DNA of 20,164 nt, taken from Branchiostoma floridae (taxonomy: Eukaryota > Chordata > Leptocardii > Amphioxiformes > Branchiostomatidae). Of the stretch, positions 1 through 7,700 are shown one piece after another. Position 1 is the stretch's first letter; each line of letters begins with the position of its first letter. The DNA lies in the NCBI RefSeq assembly GCF_000003815.2, contig NC_049995.1:15632811-15652974 (forward strand), given 5' to 3'. Below the pieces are notes generated by a model. The model was not told where the DNA came from and ran no database searches. It was given only the letters and a program-made list of their open reading frames with translations. The translations under genes and the position numbers were made by a program.

Positions 1-28
1 AACGCATAGACACATGTGGCTAGCACAA

Positions 29-43
29 ACACACACACACACA
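29..43. repeat. (AC)n microsatellite
   Basis: A short AC-repeat tract at the left edge, just downstream of the putative stop of the unidentified gene. Confidence 0.8.
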
Positions 44-171
44 AATATACAACGTTATCACACAGATTCAAAGTTTATCAATACCCCAGTAACATTATCC
101 ACGATCTTCGGGCGTATCGATGGAAGATCGGCCATATTTAAGATCGACAGAGGGTTGCACGTATTTTTCAC

Positions 172-441
172 CTGAAAACCGTCCCTGTCACATATAAGCC
201 AAACTTTGTACCTTGTACAGTTGTTGTGCAATAAAGCTATTATTATAAGGGAGGCTCGGGCGATCGCCGCAGATTCGTCGTCCGATCGATTTTCGCCAAA
301 TGTGACGGTGGTTGAACAACGACAGGGCATGGACAAACAGCATTCCAGAAATCTGTGTTCATTCTTGTGGCCGGTCGGTTCTTCATCGAATGGGATCAGG
401 ATGTTTCGAATAATGTTGGAACGCCTTAGAATGCGGTCGTA
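172..441 (-). CDS. Internal or terminal exon of an unidentified gene (90 codons)
   Basis: A pyrimidine-rich acceptor (CTTACTCTAACTGCAG) precedes an open frame that runs exactly 90 codons to a consensus donor, CAG|GTGAAA, at 172/171; both ends are phase 0. The encoded stretch includes LIPFDEEPTGHKNEHRFLECC, a Cys-rich patch, ENRSDDESAAIARASLII and CTRYKVWLICDRDGF. If the donor is not used, the frame continues to a TGA at 58-60, adding 37 residues and making this a terminal exon. I do not recognise the family. Phase agreement makes it a candidate partner of the exon at 2079-2288, 1.6 kb upstream, but other exons could lie between. Confidence 0.5.
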
Positions 442-658
442 CTGCAGTTAGAGTAAGAGCTACAATATCCTTTGACTGCCATTCGATATTTCTACCCTCA
501 AATGCACCTGCAAAGTTTTGAACATGACAAAAACAAGAATAGACACAAATATCTGGAATCCAATGAGAATTTTTAGAATGCACTACGAATTCCCAGGAAT
601 ATGCATAGACTTTTATTCAGACGTCATTCCGGCTCACTCCGGTTCTCGTGTAAAGGGG
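442..658. other. Presumed intron or spacer, nothing recognised
   Basis: Upstream, in transcription, of exon 172-441. Apart from that exon's pyrimidine tract I see no exon, repeat or signal. The stretch 1631-1849 is similarly empty apart from purine-rich simple sequence near 1745-1775. Confidence 0.5.
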
Positions 659-1630
659 CTTTAAGGTGTACGTGTCAGTACAGGACGTCGAACTGCTTAA
701 ACGAGTTGTCTGAACGATAATTGCATATGGCAGGACGTTGTCTAATCAACCTGTTTCCAACAATATAATGGTGCAAATAGATCTTTGCATGTTTTTACCC
801 CCTCTTGTTCGCCTTAGTCTACACCTCATCTTTAGTATCCCAAGATCACGAAGTATCCAAGGTTATCTTTGCGAAATCTATGTTTAATTTACACACTTTT
901 CGAAACTGGTTGAAGGCTACACGTAATGAAGCTCACAACAGGGGATTAAAACGAAGGCTGGAGGTTAGCATACCTTTTGCGAGATAGGATAGGTACAAAC
1001 ACAACGCTATTCCATACTTGTCCACACTATTGAATACTGATTTATAGTCTGTTTTAATGTCACATTATTACCAAATGGTAAGGTTGATAATTGCTTATTT
1101 TAGCCTTTGTGTGAAATGATTATCAATGAGTATGTTACATTTTTTATATTAAGGCCTTAAGACTTAAGGCACCTTTAAGGTGTACGTGTGCAGGACGACG
1201 AACTGCTTGTAACGAGTTGTCTGAACGATATTTGCATACGACAGGACGTTGTCTAATCAACCTGCTTCCAACAATATAATGGTGCAAATAGATCTTTGTA
1301 GGGTTTTAACTCCTCTTGTTCACCTTGGTCGACGCATTATTGATTCAGTATCCCAAGATCACGAAGTATCCATGTTTAAATTTGCGAAATCCACGTTTAA
1401 TTTACCCATTTTTCGAAGCTGGTTACCAGCTACACGTAATGAAGTTCACAACAGAGGTTTAAAACGAAGGCTCAAGCTTAGCATACCTTTTGTCAGCATA
1501 ATTTTTGACTTATCTGTTTTTAATGTCACGTCATTACCAAATGGTAAGGTTGATAATTGTTTATTTTAGCTTTAGTGTGAATTGATTATCAATAAGTACG
1601 TTATGTTGTATATATTAAGGTCTTAAGACC
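659..1630. repeat. Tandem duplication, period about 514 bp, content unidentified
   Basis: Unit 1 (659 to about 1166) and unit 2 (1173 to about 1630) both begin CTTTAAGGTGTACGTG. They share blocks such as GACGTTGTCTAATCAACCTG, AACAATATAATGGTGCAAAT, CACGTAATGAAG and ATTACCAAATGGTAAGGTTG. Both end near a TTAAGG...CTTAAG palindrome; in unit 2 it is the perfect 12-mer at 1619-1630. Unit 2 keeps a 106-codon plus-strand frame at 1249-1569. In unit 1 the same frame is broken by a shift and stops, so coding is not supported. Confidence 0.85.
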
Positions 1631-1849
1631 GAACCTAATTTGATTCAGCCAGTTTTGCAGCAGGGTACAACAGGCTGAAATGTTGTTTTAGTATATCCAT
1701 GTATGTATGTATATAATGTACATTGTATAAATAAAACATTCTAAAAAAAGTAGAGAAGTAGAGAGAGAGTTGACCACCGGATCCATGAGTACAACAGGCC
1801 GACTTATGCTCCGGAAAAAATGCTGAATACTTGTACAAGATACACAAGT

Positions 1850-1945
1850 GCGCCAAAAAGCAGCAGTTACTCAAGCAACTAGTTGGATATGATTTCGGAA
1901 ACGGTCAGACGTTTCAGATAGCATCCACTACCTTTAATCAGTGAC
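1850..1945 (+). repeat. Dispersed repeat copy (CCAAAAA / GTTACTCAAGCAACT family)
   Basis: The sequence carries GCGCCAAAAA, GTTACTCAAGCAACT, GGATATG and ACGGTCAGACGTTTC in this order. The same blocks in the same order recur at 5598-5660 and, inverted, at 6236-6300 and 15470-15545. It is a dispersed repeat family; I cannot name its class. No coding or terminal repeats are visible. Confidence 0.7.
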
Positions 1946-2078
1946 ACTGAAGGGATCTGGAAGAAACTGTGATTTTGGGATGGAATTTTTGTGACCTCTC
2001 TGAAGAGCTCTTTTCTTCCTTGATCGTAGAAGGAACAAGTTGAAATAAAATTCGTCGAAATGAAAAAAAAAATCTCAC

Positions 2079-2288
2079 CGGTAAGGCCCCCTTGTTCATA
2101 GTCAGGCACGTGTAGTACAGCACGTTGCTGACATGTACGGCGGTCATCAGACGTTTCCTGTCTTCAGTCTTGTCGACTTTTTTTGGTCGGTTGTCTCTTG
2201 TGACTTCTTTGTCCGGTAGGCTACCATTCGTCACTCCATTCTTTACTCCTACCCCATTTGAAACATCCATCGCCTTTCTGGAGCTCAT
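2079..2288 (-). CDS. First coding exon of an unidentified gene (70 codons)
   Basis: An ATG at 2286-2288, with A at -3, opens a 70-codon frame ending at a consensus donor CCG|GTGAGA in phase 0. The N-terminal half is polar and basic (KEVTRDNRPKKVDKTEDRKR); the end, LMTAVHVSNVLYYTCLTMNKG, is more hydrophobic. No domain is recognised. The exon and roughly 340 bases upstream are repeated at 2630-3124 in a damaged copy, whose coding differences include conservative changes. The next phase-0 acceptor found on this strand is the exon at 441, which may be the same gene. Its transcription direction is the same as that of the polycystin gene, which ends about 1.4 kb upstream. Confidence 0.55.
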
Positions 2289-2629
2289 GTTGGCTACTAA
2301 CCTTACATAGGTCTTCTTTTAGCAGCAAAAATCTACAATACGTTATTAGCGTACTCCGACAGCTCTTTGCCTACACTTTGCGGGTACGTTTACGGAATAG
2401 CGTATCCATGTACGCTGTAGATCAAAGTCCCTATACCTTTGTCTATCACGGCCTCTAATAAGGGGACACTACCGTCCTTTCCAATTTGGTAGCCATGGCG
2501 ACATTGCTCCCAGAGGAATGTAACCGGTTTTGCAACTGTATCAGGCCTTAAGTATACGTGAATATGGGTGATAGGTCGTAGCTATGGAGGGCAGACAAGT
2601 TACCCATACCATGCAATGCGGTCGAACAT

Positions 2630-3124
2630 ACGTGTAGTACAGCACATTGCTGATATGTACGGAGATCATCAGACGTTTCTTGTCTTCAGTCTTGTCGACT
2701 TTTTCGAGCCGGCTGTCTCTTGTGACTTGTTTATCCGATAGACTGCTCCGTCCATTCTTTACTCCTACCCCCATTTGAAACATTCATCGGCTTTCTGGAG
2801 CTCATGTTGGCTACCAACCTTAAATATGTCTTCTTTTAGCAGCAAAAAGCCTACAATAAGTTATTAGCGTATTCCGGCAGGTCTTTGCTTACACTGCGCG
2901 GGTACGTTTACGGAATAGCATATCCATGTACGCTGTAGATGCAAGTCCCTATACCTTTGTCTATCACGGCCTCTAATAAGGGGACACTACCGTCCTTTAT
3001 AATTTGGTAACCATGGCGACATTGCCCCCAGAGGAATGGAACTGGTTTTGCAACTGTATCAGGCCTTAAGTATACGTGTACAGTATATGGGTCATAGGTC
3101 GTAGGGAGTGCAGACAAGTTACCC
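2630..3124 (-). pseudogene. Duplicated, frameshifted first exon and upstream region
   Basis: This stretch is the second copy of the 522-bp unit at 2108-2629. The copied start codon lies at 2808-2810. Shortly after it, a run of five G (minus strand) replaces the four G of the other copy, shifting the frame and ending it early. Downstream of the shift the old frame is still recognisable (VTRDSRLEKVDKTEDKKRLM), with mostly conservative changes. The copy also stops mid-exon at the unit boundary and so lacks the donor. It could serve only as a non-coding alternative leader, or be dead. Confidence 0.7.
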
Positions 3125-3127
3125 TTA

Positions 3128-3452
3128 AGCTAGGGGCATAACTCGCCGTACGTGCTTTTTGTCCGTACGTTTTTTGGGAGTTCACGTCCGCCACGTATTA
3201 CGAAAACGTGGGGAGGACTGGCAGAGCAGGGAGGGAGTACGTCTCAACGCACGTCTCTCACAAGGTTGCGCAAGCTAAGGTGTAAGTATGTGGTCTGCAC
3301 GCCACGCCTGGTCGTCAGCCGGTTGCGTGCATCGTTCGTTGCGCAAGTGGTGAGTTGTACGTGCTTACAACGTACAATCTCTGTGCGATTGCCCACGTTT
3401 TGGCACGTAGACAACCACGCAGTTGCAAGTACGGCGGGTTGTGCCCTTAGCT
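3128..3452. mobile_element. Inverted-repeat element with TTA target duplication (PIF/Harbinger-like MITE)
   Basis: The element begins AGCTAGGGGCATAACTCGCC and ends with its imperfect inverse (GGCGGGTTGTGCCCTTAGCT); about 27 bp of each end pair. It is flanked by TTA at 3125-3127 and 3453-3455. A three-base TTA or TWA duplication is typical of PIF/Harbinger transposons. The 325-bp body is CpG-rich with many ACGTG-like repeats and encodes no transposase. The paralogous tandem unit lacks the insert (near 2601-2604), which confirms the boundaries. Confidence 0.85.
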
Positions 3453-3455
3453 TTA

Positions 3456-3699
3456 CCATGCAATGCAGCCGAACGCGTTATTCTTTTGGTAGAGTTGGTA
3501 GCGTGTTCGCCTTACATTCAGTAGAACTTGCATTAAGTTCGATTCACGGCCGAGTCAAAACCAAACCTTAAAAATGGCACATACTGCTTTCCCAGATCAG
3601 CACTCAGCATTCGGAAAAGACAATGGAAGTTGAACACACACTACTATGCTAGCAATTGCACAAAGTTGAGTGGTCAAGGGCTACTGAAACGGAGATGAG
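3456..3699. other. Intergenic spacer between the polycystin gene end and the duplicated upstream region
   Basis: After about 25 bases that continue tandem unit B, nothing recognisable occurs up to the poly(A) signals of the polycystin gene. Any promoter of the left-hand gene could lie here or in the duplicated units; no TATA box is convincing. Confidence 0.4.
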
Positions 3700-3965
3700 A
3701 CTTGAGACTTTATTGAGACTTTATTTGAAACTACATTAGTGACATGCCCTAGGGCACGCCACTAATCTTCCCTGGACTTCATACAAACATTAACGTACAT
3801 GCAATGGTCAATATTTACATACATGTCAATTTAAAAACAACCATGCCATTAATGTATATGCAATGCACAAACGTCAATGGAACAGCCGAGATCGTTGATG
3901 CCACCCTATGCGCCATCAGGCGCGGGAAGGACTTTAACTTAATTAACCTAAGATATTATCATGAG
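3700..3965 (-). terminator. 3' UTR and poly(A) signals of the polycystin gene
   Basis: On the minus strand two AATAAA hexamers occur at 3720-3725 and 3709-3714, separated by GTCTC, 241-257 bases after the stop codon. No other exon signal lies in between. Cleavage is expected roughly 10-30 bases further left, around 3680-3700. Having two identical signals in a short direct repeat suggests robust termination. The exact cleavage site cannot be read from the sequence. Confidence 0.7.
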
Positions 3966-4735
3966 TTACTCAAACATCTCACTTATGCCACGATTTATCT
4001 TAGGAATCATATCAGTCGAATAACTTCTTTCCTTCTTGGGTTTGTCACATTTAAGAGGAGTTCCTCTGATCTTGTCAATGGCTTCTGCTGCCGTTTCCTT
4101 CACGAATGCAGTAAAGCCGATATCGTACGGGTTTGTCGTCCAGTCCCCATTCTCGTACACTTCAAAGAGAATTACCATGAAAATAGTTAGCAGAAAGAAC
4201 TGCATAATAACCTGGTAGGAGAAGAAGATCAGTGGGCCGAGTATTCTATGACCCGAGGACAGGGCGTCGAAGTCAAAACTACCCAACATCATCAGAAGTA
4301 GGCTTTGAAGACTGGAACTTATGTTCTTATAGTCATTGCTATTTGAGCCGTGTGTTAAAGCCATCATTATGATAAAGGCTAACAGAATGACAGCCACAGA
4401 AAGCATGAAAGACATGAGGGGTTTGAGGGACTTCTTCATCGTCATAGACAAGGCGTACACATGAGAGTTGAAGCGCAGAAGGCGGATGAACTTTAACGTA
4501 GCGCAGCAGATGAGAAACCCTTGTAGATAGGTGGAGATTTGGAACCAGCTGACAGCACTTTTGTACAGATGAAAGACGGAGTTGCCGTTCCTCCGTTGTT
4601 CTGCCACTTCGTCGATTATGTTCTGTGTGTAGAAGTAGACGACGAGTGTTGAGAAGCCGACGGTGATCACGAGCAGTTCTACCCAGCTCCAGAACTCGCA
4701 GAGATACTCAAGTGGCCGTGACATCAGAGACTTTC
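3966..4735 (-). CDS. Polycystin channel module: S3-S6 with pore loop and C-terminus (last coding exon)
   Basis: The single 770-bp exon encodes residues 1290-1545. S3 is around 1308-1326. S4, with IRLLRFNSHVYALSMTMKKSLKPL, lies around 1371-1395. S5 is around 1398-1416. The pore helix reads LQSLLLMMLGSFDF, and S6 (LIFFSYQVIMQFFLLTIFMVILF) ends near 1480. The pore has LG at 1440-1441, but Ser1442 sits where TRPP2-type channels have a filter Asp. The tail is only about 65 residues, with no EF hand or coiled coil that I can see, unlike PKD2. The stop TAA is at 3966-3968, read as GAG ATG TTT GAG TAA. Confidence 0.96.
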
Positions 4736-7700
4736 CTGAAATGCAATGCACAAGGACATAAGCAACTTCATAAATTTTCTTCAGTCAATGCTACAGATTG
4801 AATTGTCTTCGGACCCATTTTCAGTCAGACGCTCTCTGAAACTTCCAAGAATTGACATAGGTAACCCAGTTGCCTGATTCATTTTGTATTACGTAATACT
4901 CTAGCTGCATGTGCGACTTTTACAGGTGTAGTCTTTGTTTCTGAGATCTGTCTTGAAACATAGGAATATACCCAACAACTGCCACCTTAGTACTATATGA
5001 TAGCTTCCTATCATTTGATGACAGACCGGCGCTTTGACTGAGGCATTGAGAAAAGGGGAGAAATATTGAGATGAAAATATTTGCACGCACCTTCACGAAA
5101 CACAAAGTAGAGTAGAAACAGCGCCAGCACCCCTCTCAGGACCAGAAGTAAGATGACGTCATGCTGTATGAGTCTGACGGTAACAATCTCCGAGCTCTTG
5201 TAAACTGCCCCGAGATTGGTGAACTCCACAACCAACGACACAACCGAAAACAGGTTCACGTGCGGATTGTACAGGATAAACTCGATGAAAACAGCGCGGC
5301 TGTTCTCGTCCAACCAACGTTGCCGTTGTAGAAAGGACATGGACTCTTCGGTAGTTCCGAGCCAAGCGATGTACCCGCCACCGATGTACGAGCCGTGCTG
5401 TCCGAAGTAAGGTACTCCTGGAGGCAACAACGTCCGCAATCATTGACAAAGAATGACAAATTATTTGTAAAGAATCAAGATTTTTATTCAACGTTTTGGT
5501 GACCACCTATCACCTTCCTCAGGGCCATTCTGGCTGGATCTGATTGTATTGCAGCTATAGCTGTCGCTGCTCATTCACATCTATTCCTTTTACGCCAAAA
5601 ATAGTTACTCAAGCAACTGGATATGGTTTTGAAACGGTCAGACGTTTCGGAAAGAATCCACAGGTCTTTTATACTCTAACTATGAATGAAGACAATTTCT
5701 GATGTCCAATAGGAGCTAATTGACTCATTTGCATTTTCTGTGTCTTAACCTTGATATCCTTTGGAATCTCTGTTGTCTTCAGCTTGACTTTGGCTTTGGT
5801 TTGTATGCTATGAATCTCAATCTGCACTCAAACATGTATTGTCTTAGAAACCTTTGCCGTGGAATATAGGTCTTCCATTACAAATTATCATAGACAGTTT
5901 TTAATGTGTTGTTCGCAGGTTTTTGAGCCATATTGTGGTGACGAACAGGGCGAGAAACAACACAACGTATTTTCTGTGAAACAGGTGAGTCCTTAACACG
6001 GAACGACAAAAAACTCATTAAATCAACCCTTGTAAATTTAGAGTCGGTGGGTTGTATGGCGTTCCTGGTATAGCGTCGGGCTCGATTGTTTCTGCCCGCC
6101 AAAGTTCTGTGTTTCCTGTAGATNNNNNNNNNNNNNNNNNNNNNNNNNNNNNNNNNNNNNNNNNNNNNNNNNNNNNNNNNNNNNNNNNNNNNNNNNNNNN
6201 NNNNNNNNNNNNNNNNNNNNNNNAACAGTCTGTACGCGTTTCAAAACCATATCCAGTGCTTTTGAGTAAACTTTTTTGGCGTATCTTATTACCTGGATGT
6301 CTAACCTACATCGGCGTATCTATTCCTTTTGTTTCAGCGAATGAAGGTTAAACCTTCTGCAGCTGTAGCGCACTAATTGATTCTTCAAAGAGCCCGGTTT
6401 ACACTAACATAAAATCATCAGCATCTTTTGTCAAAGCAGGAAGAAAGAAAAGCATCGTGTGTGATGTAACTGGTGGAGCGTTGGTTCGAAACCTCAGCGG
6501 TTCCGAGTTCAATACCCGCCGTGCCCCCAACGTTGTGCCTTTGCAAAAGGTACTTTACACGACCTTCCTCACTTTACCCTGGTGTAAAAATGGGTTCATA
6601 ACTTTGGTCAGAGAGGTAAAAGACTACTTTTGCCATAATTAAGATCTTACCATCTGTGAGTGAAGCGTAAGTGTACCTCCACGGGCTCACGTTGTTCGCG
6701 CAGTTGTGTAATTCGCGAGATGTTTGTGAGCTGGAGGGACTGCAGACTGTGTTTTGAGTTCCGTTTGCTGTTGTGTTGTTGGGAACCCACAGTAAGGTGT
6801 AGTTCTGTGTATCGGCCACACTGAGGGAATACGGCACGCTACAACGCGATGTCACGTTCAGCATTTGCTTGGGCGGTGCACAGTGTTGTCCTATGAGTAA
6901 GGATATCACACACATTAAAAATTAAGATATAGCATAACTTGACAGTTCATCTGTGTTGGTAGACGTCATTCTGAATCAAGTTGAATTGTAATTTCCAACA
7001 CTGGACAAATTTTCGACTGATCAGCACCAGTCTTTGTCAAGGAATGGGCAATCCACTGCTTGTGTGACGTCACGTTATGACTTAGTGAAACTTATGATGC
7101 ACTGCTCAGGGAGTCACGTGTGCTATTTACATCACCCGGCGTCACAGATGTTACTTACACTCGAGCAGCGGTAGCTTTAAAGTACCTTAGGCCATTTTGA
7201 TTTGATTATATGGATGGCATCCGCGCTCGCATCAATTTATGCCATTTTCAAAAGGAAAAAATCAACGAAACTTCTTAAAGCTCACCTGGTTCCAATCGCA
7301 CCTGCCACAGCTGTACGGGACCCAGCGGGTAGGTGACCATGTCCTCAAGTAACCTGGCGTCCGGACTGACTCTGCCGTTGTACCAGCTTCTCACGTGGAG
7401 GGCGGGCATCAACCCGGTTGTCATCCAGGACCAAAACGATGGGATGTCAGCGATCTACAATTATACGGATTAGATTATTGCATAGAGAAGACTTCCAAGT
7501 GTGTATATATGTATGTACTACGTATAACAAACTATGCTGAATATCCGAGACGAGATCTTTGAACCTCCACTACTCCCTCGTACCAAAAGAAACGCTGGAA
7601 TGTCTAGGGACCGATACACTCAAATACTGAAGGCTTGGTGATTCTACATTCACGTGAATGTCGAGTGAGTGAATGAGTGACTGATCATGAGTAGCTGTGA

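Larger units (their letters stand above)
2108..3480. repeat. Tandem duplication, period 522 bp
   Basis: Unit A is 2108-2629. Unit B starts at 2630 and runs to about 3480, including a 325-bp insertion at 3128-3452. Shared landmarks are the starts CGTGTAGTACAGCAC, the internal GGGTACGTTTACGGAATAGC, the stretch around CCTCTAATAAGGGGACAC, and the ends ACCATGCAATGC. Identity looks close to 90 percent by eye, with small indels. The unit spans the first coding exon of an unidentified minus-strand gene and its upstream region. Confidence 0.9.

Noticed and set aside
206-451. 81-codon open frame on the plus strand
   Set aside because: It is the antisense shadow of the better-supported exon at 172-441, which has proper splice sites and phases.
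1249-1569. Protein-coding gene in the tandem repeat
   Set aside because: The sister copy is frameshifted and has stops, there is no splice or start support, and the frame matches no known protein.
3152-3571. 139-codon open frame on the plus strand
   Set aside because: Most of it lies inside the 325-bp inverted-repeat element and runs across its right boundary into unrelated sequence, so it is not a gene.
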